Source of the DNA: Qipengyuania atrilutea | Lineage (GTDB): Bacteria; Pseudomonadota; Alphaproteobacteria; Sphingomonadales; Sphingomonadaceae | Length of the DNA stretch: 64,000 bases | Reading direction: 5' to 3' | Assembly: GCF_013370205.1 (NCBI RefSeq) | Contig: NZ_JABWGV010000004.1 | Coordinates: 106,103-170,102 of the forward strand | Part shown: positions 46,749-55,592 of the stretch, piece by piece | How positions within the stretch are numbered: the stretch's first letter is position 1 | How the letters are laid out: every line of letters starts with the position of its first letter | The notes under the pieces: model-generated | The model's database searches: none | Seen by the model: the letters and a program-made list of their open reading frames with translations, nothing else | What the model was told of the DNA's origin: nothing | Position numbers and translations under genes: made by a program

Positions 46749-47546
46749 ATGAACGACCCGCACACGCCTGACCCGATTTCGCGGACCGAGCCGCATGCCG
46801 CGCCGGACCATGCGCCGGCAGCGGACAAGACGGTCATCGCGCTGGTCGACGATGACCGCAACATCCTCACCACGGTGTCGATCGCGCTGCAGTCGGAAGG
46901 CTATTCGACGCGCGTCTATTCGGACGGGGAGACGGCTCTCAAGGCGCTGGTCGAAAACCCGCCCGATCTGGCCGTGTTCGACATCAAGATGCCGCGCATG
47001 GACGGGCTCGAACTGCTGCGGCAGCTGCGCGAGCGCTCCGCCCTTCCCGTCATATTCCTGACCAGCAAGGATCACGAGCAGGACGAGGAAACCGGCCTCG
47101 AAATGGGCGCGGACGATTACATCGCCAAACCCTTCAGCCTGCGGTTGCTCTCCGCACGCATCAAGGCAGTGCTTCGCCGCGCGGAAGCCCGGCTTCCCGG
47201 GAGCGGCGGGACTACCGAGCAGACGGGCATGCAGGACGAGGCGGAGCCGCTGGCGCGCGGGCGGCTGTTCATGGACCCCGAGCGGCATTACGTCACCTGG
47301 GACGGCAATCCCGTTTCGCTCACCGTGACCGAGTTCCTGCTGCTCGAAGCCCTTGCCGCGCGTCCCGGCGTCATCAAGTCGCGCAACCAACTGATGGACG
47401 CGGCCTACCCCGACGACATGTTCGTGGACGACCGCACGGTCGATAGCCACATCAAGCGGATGCGCCGCAAGTTTCGCGCCGTCGACCGCGAGTTTTCCGC
47501 CATCGAGACCCTCTACGGCGCCGGCTACAGCTACACGGACGGCTGA
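46749..47546 (+). CDS. chvI: ChvI-type response regulator
   Basis: A 265-residue OmpR/PhoB-type regulator: receiver with phosphoacceptor D78 ([11 protein letters not shown]), KPFS lysine, and a winged-helix C-terminus ([37 protein letters not shown]). With ChvG it senses acid or envelope stress in alphaproteobacteria. ATG at 46749 was chosen; the frame extends to 46713. It is followed two bases later by chvG. Confidence 0.94.
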   Translation: MNDPHTPDPISRTEPHAAPDHAPAADKTVIALVDDDRNILTTVSIALQSEGYSTRVYSDGETALKALVENPPDLAVFDIKMPRMDGLELLRQLRERSALPVIFLTSKDHEQDEETGLEMGADDYIAKPFSLRLLSARIKAVLRRAEARLPGSGGTTEQTGMQDEAEPLARGRLFMDPERHYVTWDGNPVSLTVTEFLLLEALAARPGVIKSRNQLMDAAYPDDMFVDDRTVDSHIKRMRRKFRAVDREFSAIETLYGAGYSYTDG

Positions 47547-47548
47547 AT

Positions 47549-49132
47549 TTGAAGCCTTTCGAACGCAGAGATGTACTGGTCGGCGACCCGCGGCTCGACA
47601 AGCTGCGATGGTCGCGCCGCCTCTCGCTCACCAGCCGCATCCTGTTCGTCAACATCCTGCCGCTGCTGGTGTTCGGCGGGGGCCTCATCTACCTCGACAG
47701 CTACCGCAAGCAGCTGCTCGACGAGCGGTTCAAGCTCGCGCTGATCGAGGCGCAGATCACTGCGGAGGCGCTGGCCGGCGCGACGCCCGAACGCCAGGAA
47801 GCGCTGCTGATCCAGATCGGCAAGGAACAGCGGCTGCGCCTCCGGGTCTACGATGCCGACGGCAAGCTGGAGGCCGACAGCTTCCAGCTCGCGTCGCCCT
47901 CCTTCACGATCGGCACGGCGGATGCCGGGGGGAGCAAGCAGCATTTCGAACGCTCGCTCGACAAGGCGTTCGACTGGCTGGTGGATGCTGAACCGCTGCC
48001 CGATTACGTCGAGCCGGTGCTGGACGATGCGCAGGACTGGCCCGAACTGCGGCGTGCGCGCGAGGAGAACCTGACGCAGATCGTGCTGCGCGACGCGCCC
48101 GACGGCAGCCACGTCATCACCGCCGCCGCGCCGGTCGGCCTCGACGGCGAGACTTTGCTGACGACGCGCAATCCGGTCGACATCACGCAGGCGGTCCGCG
48201 AGGCGCGCCAAACCGTCGCCTTCATCGTGTTTCTTGTCCTGACGACCTCGACCCTGCTGTCGCTGTTCCTCGCCCGGACCATCGTGCTTCCGCTGCGCGA
48301 GCTGGTGCGTGCCGCCATCCGTGTGCGCCAGGGCCGCGAGCGTCTGGTCGAAGTGCCGCGCCTGCCCGACCGGCGCGACGAGATCGGTCTGCTCGCCCGC
48401 GCCATCTCCGACATGTCGAGTGCGCTTCGCCAGCGGATAGACGCGGTCGAGAGCTTTGCCGCCGATGTGGCGCACGAGATCAAGAACCCCCTCGCCTCTT
48501 TGCGCAGCGCGCTGGAATCGCTCGCCAAGGTGGAAGACCCGCAGCTTCGCAAGCAGCTGAGCGAGATCGCGGAACATGACGTGCGGCGCATCAGCCGCCT
48601 CGTCACCGAAATCTCCGACGCAAGCCGGATCGATGCGGAACTGTCGCGTGCGACCTTCGAGCCGGTGGACATGCACAAGCTGGCCGAAAATATCATCGCA
48701 GCCCGCCGGACCCGCGGGGAGAACCGCGGCTGCACTGTCGAGCTCGAAGTGAGCGGCCGCAACCACGTGGTGAACGGCGTTCCGGCGCGGCTTGAGCGGG
48801 TTATCGAGAACCTGATCGACAACGCCGTGTCGTTCTCTCCCGAGGGCGGCCTCGTCAGCCTCGACCTCACCGATACCGACGGGATGGTCGAATTGACCGT
48901 TTGCGACAACGGGCCGGGTATTCCTGAGGAAGCGCGCGAGAAAGTGTTCACCCGTTTCCACTCCGACCGACCCGAGGACGAGGATTTCGGCAATCACTCC
49001 GGCCTCGGCCTCGCTATCGCGCGCACCATCTGTGAAGCGCATGACGGCGCACTGAGCGCCCATGCGCGAGCCGACGGAGAAAGCGGCGCCTGTTTCCTGA
49101 TTGCGCTGCCCAAGGTTCCGCAAAGTGGCTGA
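47549..49132 (+). CDS. chvG: ChvG-type sensor histidine kinase
   Basis: A 527-residue membrane kinase starting at TTG 47549. Periplasmic domain lies between helices (about 32-51 and 227-249), then HAMP, DHp with H309 in ADVAHEIKNPLAS, and an HATPase domain (NLIDNAVSFSPEGG, CDNGPGIPEEAREKVF, GLGLAIARTICEAH). It partners ChvI. Confidence 0.94.
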   Translation: MKPFERRDVLVGDPRLDKLRWSRRLSLTSRILFVNILPLLVFGGGLIYLDSYRKQLLDERFKLALIEAQITAEALAGATPERQEALLIQIGKEQRLRLRVYDADGKLEADSFQLASPSFTIGTADAGGSKQHFERSLDKAFDWLVDAEPLPDYVEPVLDDAQDWPELRRAREENLTQIVLRDAPDGSHVITAAAPVGLDGETLLTTRNPVDITQAVREARQTVAFIVFLVLTTSTLLSLFLARTIVLPLRELVRAAIRVRQGRERLVEVPRLPDRRDEIGLLARAISDMSSALRQRIDAVESFAADVAHEIKNPLASLRSALESLAKVEDPQLRKQLSEIAEHDVRRISRLVTEISDASRIDAELSRATFEPVDMHKLAENIIAARRTRGENRGCTVELEVSGRNHVVNGVPARLERVIENLIDNAVSFSPEGGLVSLDLTDTDGMVELTVCDNGPGIPEEAREKVFTRFHSDRPEDEDFGNHSGLGLAIARTICEAHDGALSAHARADGESGACFLIALPKVPQSG

Positions 49133-49568
49133 CACCGAGCGCCTGCGCCTGAACGTATCGGCGGTGGCGATCGACGGGCGCGCGCTGATCCTAACCGGCA
49201 AGCCCGGAAGCGGCAAGAGCACACTGGCGCTGCAGTTGATCGACAGGGGCGCGACGCTTATCGGCGACGACGGCGTGGCCGAAGTATCGCGCGGCGGATC
49301 GCCGGTTGCCGCGCCTCCCGCACAGCAGCGCGGCGCGCTTGAAATACGCGGAGTCGGTCTCGTCACGCTGACCGTGACCGAAGCGCCTGCCGCGCTGGTC
49401 CTGGTGCTGGACGAAACGCCCGAGCGGCTTCCCGACACTTTGGCTGAGGAATGCTGGGCCGGCATCGCCGTACCGCGCCTGCCGTTCGATCCCAACGCCC
49501 CCGCCGCCGCGCTGCGCGCCGAACACGCGCTGCGTAAATTCGCGCGGGCGTGCATCCGCGAACTTTGA
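49125..49568 (+). CDS. hprK: HPr kinase/phosphorylase, short form
   Basis: A 147-residue kinase domain, about half of the Firmicutes HprK. P-loop GKPGSGKS at 25-32, then TLIGDDGVAEV with the HprK-type GDD. The N-terminal domain of the long form is absent, as is usual in alphaproteobacteria. It phosphorylates Ser of HPr. GTG at 49125 overlaps the chvG stop by eight bases. Confidence 0.93.
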   Translation: MADTERLRLNVSAVAIDGRALILTGKPGSGKSTLALQLIDRGATLIGDDGVAEVSRGGSPVAAPPAQQRGALEIRGVGLVTLTVTEAPAALVLVLDETPERLPDTLAEECWAGIAVPRLPFDPNAPAAALRAEHALRKFARACIREL

Positions 49569-49633
49569 TTTCTCGTACACCGGAGGACGATAGACTTTGC
49601 GCGCGGCGCGATCCTGCGGCATTCAGGAGATCG

Positions 49634-50569
49634 ATGACGGACAATTCGACACATGAGAACGACGAAGCTGCGCTAAGCTCTGCCGCGGGTACGCAGCGCA
49701 TTCTTTTTGTCACCGGCCTGTCCGGCGCAGGCAAGACCACCGCTTTGCAGGAACTGGAAGACATGGGCTGGGAGATTCTCGACAATTTCCCCGTCAGGCT
49801 TCTCAACGGGCTGATCGGCGCGGAGGCGGAATTCCACGCCCCGCTCGCGATCGGTTTCGATACGCGGACGCGCGGCTTCGTGCCCTTCGACGTCGGCGAA
49901 CTTGCCGCCGAACTCGGCGCGCGCGAGGACATCGACCTTACCACCATGTTCCTCGACTGCGCCAGCGGCGAACTGGAGCGGCGCTATAACGAAACGCGGC
50001 GGCGGCATCCGATGGCGCGCGGGCGCCCGGTCCTCGAAGGGATCAAGTCGGAACGCGAACTGCTCGAACCGCTGCGCGGCCGTGCGGACCTCGTGGTCGA
50101 TACGACGGACCTTTCCACCAACCAGTTGCAGCAGGTGGTGCGCGACCGCTTCGCCCAAACCGGCGATGCGCCGATGACCATCACGGTATCGAGCTTCGGG
50201 TTTGCGCGAGGAATGCCGCCGCTATCCGACCTCGTCTTCGACATGCGGTTTCTCGACAATCCGCACTGGATCGCCTCCCTACGCGAGCAGACGGGGCTCG
50301 ACGCGCCGGTTGGCGAGCACATCCGCGCGGACGAGGCGTTTGAGCCCGCTTTCACGCGCATCCGCGACCTCGTTCTGGAACTCGTCCCCCGTTACAGCGC
50401 GCAGGGCCGCGGCTATCTCAACATCGCGTTCGGCTGTACCGGAGGGAGACATCGCAGCGTTTTCACCGCGGAGACCATGGCGCAAGCCTTGCGTGACGCG
50501 GGATTTTCGCCCACGGTCATCCACCGCAATCTCGGCACGAAACCCGCCGATGCGATCGAAGGATCATAA
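49634..50569 (+). CDS. rapZ: RNase adapter RapZ
   Basis: A 311-residue P-loop protein: GLSGAGKTTALQELEDMGW (30-48), DNFPVRLL, then C-terminal GFARGMPPLSDLVFDMRFLDNPHW and FGCTGGRHRSVF. RapZ controls glmS mRNA in enterobacteria; in alphaproteobacteria the role is less clear. GlmS lies in the same window but 44 kb away. AGGAGA at 49625-49630 supports ATG 49634. Confidence 0.94.
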   Translation: MTDNSTHENDEAALSSAAGTQRILFVTGLSGAGKTTALQELEDMGWEILDNFPVRLLNGLIGAEAEFHAPLAIGFDTRTRGFVPFDVGELAAELGAREDIDLTTMFLDCASGELERRYNETRRRHPMARGRPVLEGIKSERELLEPLRGRADLVVDTTDLSTNQLQQVVRDRFAQTGDAPMTITVSSFGFARGMPPLSDLVFDMRFLDNPHWIASLREQTGLDAPVGEHIRADEAFEPAFTRIRDLVLELVPRYSAQGRGYLNIAFGCTGGRHRSVFTAETMAQALRDAGFSPTVIHRNLGTKPADAIEGS

Positions 50570-50686
50570 GGAAGCAAGCGCGGGCATCAGACGGCGAAAA
50601 CGCTGCGAAACCGCTGCAACGCAGGTTGAACGAACATTGCATAACCCCCGAATGAATACGGCCCGCGCCGGAATGGACACCGCTCC

Positions 50687-51118
50687 ATGATCGGCCTCAT
50701 CCTCGTCACGCACGGCAAGCTGGCCGAGACGTTTCTGGAAGCGATGGAGCACGTGGTCGGCCCGCAGGAACAGATGCACACGATCTGCATCGAACCGAAC
50801 GACGACATGGAACAGCGGCGCGACGAGATCGCGAGCGCGATCGGCAAGGTCGATACCGGCAGCGGCGCGATCATCCTGACCGACCTGTTCGGCGGTACGC
50901 CGTCCAACCTGGCGATTTCGTTACTCGATGCAGGCCGGGTGGAGGTGATCGCGGGCATCAACCTGCCGATGCTGATCCGCCTTGCTTCCTCGCGCAAGGC
51001 CATGCCGCTGACCGAAGCCCTGTTTGCAGCGCGCGATGCGGGCCGCAACTACATCACGGTCGCTTCGGAATTCCTTGGGCAGGAAATCCCCTCGGGCAAG
51101 AACAAGGCGGTGTCTTGA
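50687..51118 (+). CDS. PTS EIIA component, mannose type
   Basis: A 143-residue EIIA: H9 in ILVTHGKLAETFLEAME is the phospho-acceptor, and TDLFGGTPSNLAISLL the conserved loop. With HPr it forms a regulatory phospho-relay rather than a sugar transporter, as no EIIB/EIIC is adjacent. Stop overlaps the HPr start (TTGA). Confidence 0.93.
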   Translation: MIGLILVTHGKLAETFLEAMEHVVGPQEQMHTICIEPNDDMEQRRDEIASAIGKVDTGSGAIILTDLFGGTPSNLAISLLDAGRVEVIAGINLPMLIRLASSRKAMPLTEALFAARDAGRNYITVASEFLGQEIPSGKNKAVS

Positions 51119-51408
51119 GCGGCTCTGGCCAGGATACGGTCAGCCGCGAGGTGACGATCGTCAACCAACGCGGCCTCCATGCGCGGGCGAGCGCCAAGTT
51201 CGTCGGCATGGTCGCCGCTCTGCCCGACGGCTACACGGTCGAGGTCGAGAAAGACGGCAACCGGGCCGCGGGCGGCTCGATCCTCGGGTTGATGATGCTC
51301 GGCGCGGCAAAGGGCAACGAAGTGACGCTGCACGTCGCCGGCCCCGAAGCGGAACGCGTAATGGACGAACTCTACACACTCGTCGCGGGCGGTTTCGGCG
51401 AGGAATGA
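51115..51408 (+). CDS. ptsH: Phosphocarrier protein HPr
   Basis: A 97-residue HPr. H22 in RGLHARASAKF takes the phosphate from enzyme I, and S55 in AAGGSILGLMML is the HprK target. The TTG start at 51115 overlaps the EIIA stop. Enzyme I is not in the window. The next gene's ATG lies within its stop. Confidence 0.93.
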   Translation: MSGSGQDTVSREVTIVNQRGLHARASAKFVGMVAALPDGYTVEVEKDGNRAAGGSILGLMMLGAAKGNEVTLHVAGPEAERVMDELYTLVAGGFGEE

Positions 51409-52214
51409 TGCAGCCGGGCATGCGCCGCGAGATCACCGGCTTTTCCAATCCCACCGTCAAATATCTGCGCTCGCTGCGCGAAAAGAAGCATCGGAAGCAG
51501 GCGCGCCAGTTCCTTGCCGAAGGACTTCGGCTGTTGACCGACGCGCGCGAAAGCGGCCGCGTCCCCGAAACGCTCGTCCTGTCGACCGCGCGCGATGCGC
51601 ACCCGCTGCTGACTGCATTGGAAGAGGCGGTGCTCGCCGCGCGCGGCGAAGTGATCGAGACGACGCCCGACATTCTCGCCAAGATCACCGGCAAGGACAA
51701 TCCGCAGGCAATCGCGGGCGTCTTCGCCGAGTTCGATACTTCGCTGGAAACGATCGAGCGGGACGCAGCGCCCATCTGGCTGGTCGCGCAGGCGCTGCGC
51801 GATCCGGGCAACCTCGGCACGATGCTGCGGACCGGCGATGCCATCGGAGCGGGCGGCCTCATCCTAGTGGACGACTGCGCCGACCCGTTCAGCGTCGAAG
51901 CGGTTCGCGCCAGCATGGGCGCAATCTTCACGCAGAGGTTGGTGCAGGCGCGCTGGGACGAATTCGTAAGCTGGCTGCGCGGCGGAAGCGGCCAGCTCGT
52001 CGCCGCCTCGCTGCGCAATGCCGTGCCCTATCGCGGTGCGCCCTATGCGGCGCCGTGCTTCGTGCTCGTCGGCAACGAATCGCAAGGGCTGCCCGAAGCC
52101 TACGAAGCTGCGTGCGACCTGCGCGTCACCATGCCGATGAAAGGCCGCGCCGACAGTCTCAATGCCGCAGTTGCTGCCGCGGTGCTCGGCTACGAGGTAT
52201 TGGCGAGCCTGTAG
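51405..52214 (+). CDS. TrmH-family (SPOUT) RNA methyltransferase
   Basis: A 269-residue SPOUT enzyme: N-terminal substrate-binding domain with FSNPTVKYLRSLREKKHRKQARQFLAEG (L30e-like), then SAM knot motifs QALRDPGNLGTMLRTGDA and VLVGNESQGLPEAYEAACDLRVTMPMKGRADSLNAAVAAAV. It 2'-O-methylates rRNA or tRNA. ATG at 51405 and 51408 are both possible; overlap with ptsH suggests coupling. Confidence 0.94.
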   Translation: MMQPGMRREITGFSNPTVKYLRSLREKKHRKQARQFLAEGLRLLTDARESGRVPETLVLSTARDAHPLLTALEEAVLAARGEVIETTPDILAKITGKDNPQAIAGVFAEFDTSLETIERDAAPIWLVAQALRDPGNLGTMLRTGDAIGAGGLILVDDCADPFSVEAVRASMGAIFTQRLVQARWDEFVSWLRGGSGQLVAASLRNAVPYRGAPYAAPCFVLVGNESQGLPEAYEAACDLRVTMPMKGRADSLNAAVAAAVLGYEVLASL

Positions 52215-52231
52215 AATTAAGAGCCGGCGGA

Positions 52232-53743
52232 CTACTCCGCCGCTTCGCGTTCTTCCGCGCCGTCGCCGTCCTCGGCAAAGTTCGCGAGCCGGCGGGGCTG
52301 GTGGCCGATAGGGAGCGCTTCGGCCAGATCCTTGGCCGAAGTGTCGATGCTCAGTTCCTCGAACCGCTCTCCCGTCCGGCGCAGGTTCGTATCGAAGCTG
52401 CCGACCAGCTTGTCGAAATGCGAGTTGGTCGACGCGAGGCTCTTGCGCAGCGCCCCCATGTGCCCGGCCACCACCGCGAGCCGGTCGTATAGCTCCTTGC
52501 CCAGTGCCGCGATTTCCTGTGCGTCGGCCTGCACGCCTGCTTGCCGCCAGACCGTGCTGACAGTGAGCGCGATCGACATGAAGTTGAGCGGGCTCGACAA
52601 CACGATCTGCTTCTTCAGCGCATAGTCGAGCAGGCCGCCGTCCTGCGTCAGCGCGGCGTAGAGCACGTGCTCGCCGGGCACGAACATCACGACGAAATCG
52701 GCGGAACCCTCGACGAAATCCTGGTATCGCTTGGCGGAAAGCTCGTCGATATGCGTGCGCAGTTCGCGCACATGGCTGCGAAGCAATTCGTGCCGCTCTT
52801 CCTCGCTTTCGGCCTCGTTCGCCCGCGCATAGGTGTTGAACACGTTCTTCACGTCGACGACGAGCCTGCGCCCGCCCGGAATGTTGATTACCGCATCGGG
52901 GCGCAGGATATTGCTGTCGTCGCCGCGCACGCTGACCTGAAAGTTGAAGTCGGCCTTATCGTATAGCCCGCAACTTTCGAGCAGATTGGCAAGTTGGAGT
53001 TCGCCCCAGTCGCCCCGCGCCTTGGTCGCGCCGCGCAGGGTCGTGGTGATGCGGTTCGCGCCTTCCATGACGCGCTCCTGCCCCTCGCGCACCTGCCCGA
53101 TGACGCCGTAAAGCCGCTCGAATTCGCCTGCGCGGTTCTTCTCCAGCTCCTCGACCCGCTTGCGGTAACGCTCCAGCGTTTCTCCGACCGGCCCGACCTT
53201 CTTTTCGAGCTCGGCAAGGCTTTCCCTGTTGAGCGTCGTCAGATGCGACTGCGCCCCTTCGAGGAAGCGCGTGCGCGCCCCGTCGAGCATCTTCTCGCCG
53301 ATCTCGTTGAACTTCGCCTGCAGCTTTTCCTCGGCTTCGACGAGGCGCGCCAGCTCGCGTTCGAAATGCTTCTCCCGCTCTGCGTAGCGATCTTCGAGCG
53401 CTTTCTCGCGCGCTTCCGCCCCGGACTTGAGTTCCGCAAGATCGTTCGCGACCCGCGCGTGTTCGCCGCGCAGGCGCTCGACCGTCGTTTCATGCGCGCT
53501 GCGCGTGTCGCGCAGTTCCGCCGCTAGGCTATCGGCGCGCAAGGCGCGTTCCTTCGCGGCTTCGAGTTCGGCGAAGGTCTTCAGAAATTTCGCATCAAGC
53601 TCCCGCGCTTCGCCGTCGCGTTCGGCAAAACGATTCTTCCAGTCCGCCACCGGGCGTGAACCGGCGAACCAGCCGATGAGGCCGCCGATCAGCAGGGCGA
53701 CGATGGCGAGAATTGCGATGCCTGTATCCATGCGCGGGAACAT
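52232..53743 (-). CDS. rmuC: DNA recombination protein RmuC
   Basis: A 503-residue protein: N-terminal membrane helix (5-25, GIAILAIVALLIGGLIGWFAG), a long coiled-coil region (35-215) and an endonuclease-like C-domain with GDWGELQLANLLESCGL and DDSNILRPDAVINIPGGRRLVVDVK. It limits inverted-repeat rearrangements. The ATG at 53731 (MDTGIAI) is an alternative. Confidence 0.94.
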   Translation of the reverse strand: MFPRMDTGIAILAIVALLIGGLIGWFAGSRPVADWKNRFAERDGEARELDAKFLKTFAELEAAKERALRADSLAAELRDTRSAHETTVERLRGEHARVANDLAELKSGAEAREKALEDRYAEREKHFERELARLVEAEEKLQAKFNEIGEKMLDGARTRFLEGAQSHLTTLNRESLAELEKKVGPVGETLERYRKRVEELEKNRAGEFERLYGVIGQVREGQERVMEGANRITTTLRGATKARGDWGELQLANLLESCGLYDKADFNFQVSVRGDDSNILRPDAVINIPGGRRLVVDVKNVFNTYARANEAESEEERHELLRSHVRELRTHIDELSAKRYQDFVEGSADFVVMFVPGEHVLYAALTQDGGLLDYALKKQIVLSSPLNFMSIALTVSTVWRQAGVQADAQEIAALGKELYDRLAVVAGHMGALRKSLASTNSHFDKLVGSFDTNLRRTGERFEELSIDTSAKDLAEALPIGHQPRRLANFAEDGDGAEEREAAE

Positions 53744-53839
53744 AGCCGGAACGCGCTCGCCCCGCTACCGCCAATCGCGTCCCGCCCCGGAACAATCCAC
53801 GGCTTTTGCGCGCTCCCCTAGCAGAAGGAGAATTGCATT

Positions 53840-54238
53840 ATGTCCATCAAGGAAATGATTTCCGAACACCCGCAGGTCGGCGCGGATTACAACGAACAGC
53901 TTGGCGAAGCGATCAAGCACGCGATGTACTGCGCGGCGATCACGAACAGCTGCGCCGATGCATGCAGCGCCGAGGAAAGCGACATGCGCGCATGCATTCG
54001 CGCGTGCCTGGATGCCTCGGACATCTGCACCGCAACCTACCGCATGGCGAGCCGCCGGACCTCGGGCAATGTCGGCCTCATCGAACAGATGCTGCGGACC
54101 TGCATCGCGGCGTGCGAGCGCTGCCTCGACGAGTGCGAGAAGCACGACAACGCGCATTGCAAGCGCTGCGCGCGCATGTGCCGCGAAACCGCCGACGATT
54201 GCCTGAAGGCACTCAACGGAATGCGGCAGGCTGCGTAA
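53840..54238 (+). CDS. Four-helix copper-storage-like protein (Csp/DUF326)
   Basis: A 132-residue helical protein with 14 cysteines (residues 31, 38, 42, 52, 56, 63 and eight more from RTCIAAC on) spaced as CxxxC/CxxC along helices. It matches cytosolic Csp3-type copper-storage proteins, which bind many Cu(I) ions inside a four-helix bundle. There is no signal peptide, so it acts in the cytoplasm. GAAGGAG at 53822-53828 precedes ATG. Confidence 0.92.
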   Translation: MSIKEMISEHPQVGADYNEQLGEAIKHAMYCAAITNSCADACSAEESDMRACIRACLDASDICTATYRMASRRTSGNVGLIEQMLRTCIAACERCLDECEKHDNAHCKRCARMCRETADDCLKALNGMRQAA

Positions 54239-54251
54239 GTCTTGCGAAGTC

Positions 54252-54279
54252 AGGCGGCGGGCAAACGAGCTCGCCGCCT
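54252..54279 (+). terminator. Weak terminator hairpin after the copper protein
   Basis: Stem AGGCGGCG (54252-54259) / CGCCGCCT (54272-54279) with a 12-base loop, followed by CTCATATTT. It lacks a clean T run. A palindromic repeat 22 bases downstream may back it up. Confidence 0.55.
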
Positions 54280-54300
54280 CTCATATTTAGCGATTGAGAA

Positions 54301-54330
54301 GCTGGACCCCGGATCAAGTCCGGGGTGACG
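54301..54330. repeat. Dispersed palindromic repeat between convergent genes
   Basis: GCTGGACCCCGGATCAAGTC continuing CGGGGTGACG. The perfect 8-bp stem ACCCCGGA (54306-54313) / TCCGGGGT (54319-54326) with a TCAAG loop belongs to a repeat class very common in alphaproteobacterial genomes. It ends two bases before the def stop. A related decayed half lies at 16771. Confidence 0.8.
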
Positions 54331-54331
54331 T

Positions 54332-54898
54332 TTAGGCTGCTCTACGCAGCTTATCGAGCTTCTTCAGCGCCATCTGCCGCTTCAGACGGCTTAGATGGTC
54401 GATGAAGAGAATGCCTTCGAGATGGTCCATCTCGTGCTGGATGCACGTGGCCATCATGCCGGTCAGGTCTTCCTCGTGCGTGTTGCCCTCGAGGTCCTGA
54501 TAGCGCACGCGGCACGCCGAGGGGCGGTCCACGTCGGCGTAGATCTCGGGGACCGACAGGCAGCCTTCCTGATAGGTCGTCAGATCGTCCGAAGGATCGA
54601 GAATTTCCGGGTTCACGAAGATGCGCGGATCGTTCTTCACCGGCTGATGCGTATGCGCATGGCCGTCGTGGTCGCACGGGACCGGCTCGGCGTCCTCGTC
54701 CGGCTCCTGCAAATCGATGACGAGAATGCGCTTGGGAACGCCGATCTGGATCGCGGCGAGGCCGATGCCGTTCGCGTCGTACATCGTTTCGAACATGTCT
54801 TCGGCAAGCGTCTTAAGGTCCGCATCGAACTCGGTCACCGGCTCGGAAACGGTCTTCAGGCGCGGATCGGGCGCTTCGATAATCGTGTGAATGGTCAT
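54332..54898 (-). CDS. def: Peptide deformylase with His-rich insertion
   Basis: A 188-residue metalloenzyme that removes formyl from N-terminal Met. Motifs GIGLAAIQ (44-51), EGCLS with C113, and HEMDH (H155, H159) are intact. Compared with about 168-residue family members there is an extra loop (65-90) containing CDHDGHAHTHQP. It is downstream of recR by 45 bases on the same strand. Confidence 0.95.
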   Translation of the reverse strand: MTIHTIIEAPDPRLKTVSEPVTEFDADLKTLAEDMFETMYDANGIGLAAIQIGVPKRILVIDLQEPDEDAEPVPCDHDGHAHTHQPVKNDPRIFVNPEILDPSDDLTTYQEGCLSVPEIYADVDRPSACRVRYQDLEGNTHEEDLTGMMATCIQHEMDHLEGILFIDHLSRLKRQMALKKLDKLRRAA

Positions 54899-54943
54899 GG
54901 CTGGCTAGATAGTCTTAAGAAGCTGACTATTCAATTAGCGAAG

Positions 54944-55540
54944 CTACCCCAACGGCCTCCGCGCGCGAAGCGCCTGCGCCAAAGTGCCCTCGTCGAGGTA
55001 ATCGAGCTCGCCGCCCACCGGCAGTCCGTGGGCAAGCTGCGTGATGCGGACCGGCAGGTCCTCCATTCGCTCGGCGATGTAATGCGCGGTCGTCTGGCCT
55101 TCCAGCGTGGCGTTCATGGCGAGCACGACCTCGTCGGTTCCCCCCTCGCGCACCCGTTCGAGCAGTTCGGCGATACGCAAGTCCTCGGGCCGGACGCCGT
55201 CGAGTGCAGACAGCTTTCCGCCGAGCACGTGATAGGTTCCGGTGAACAGCCGCGCACGGTCGAGCGCCCACAGGTCCGCCACATCCTCGACCACGCAGAT
55301 GGAGCGCGCATCGCGGCGCGGATCGGCGCAGATGCCGCAGGGATCGCTGGTGTCGACATTGCCGCAGATGCTGCATTCGACGAGCGTTTCGCGGACCTTT
55401 TCCAGCGCTTCGACCAGCTGCGGCAGCGCGTTGTCGCGGCGCTTCACCAGCCACAGCACCGCCCGGCGCGCGCTGCGGGGCCCGAGGCCGGGCATCCGGG
55501 CGAGCGCGGCGGCCAGCGTTTCGATCTCTTGCGATGCCAT
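54944..55540 (-). CDS. recR: Recombination mediator RecR
   Basis: A 198-residue protein: helix-hairpin-helix [14 protein letters not shown], four-cysteine zinc site ([19 protein letters not shown]) and Toprim [15 protein letters not shown]. It loads RecA at gaps with RecF/RecO. It is on the opposite strand to fmt, 52 bases apart. Confidence 0.95.
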   Translation of the reverse strand: MASQEIETLAAALARMPGLGPRSARRAVLWLVKRRDNALPQLVEALEKVRETLVECSICGNVDTSDPCGICADPRRDARSICVVEDVADLWALDRARLFTGTYHVLGGKLSALDGVRPEDLRIAELLERVREGGTDEVVLAMNATLEGQTTAHYIAERMEDLPVRITQLAHGLPVGGELDYLDEGTLAQALRARRPLG

Positions 55541-55592
55541 GCCCTCACAGATAGGGCGCGATGCACGAACACGAAAGGGTCACGGAACCGCT

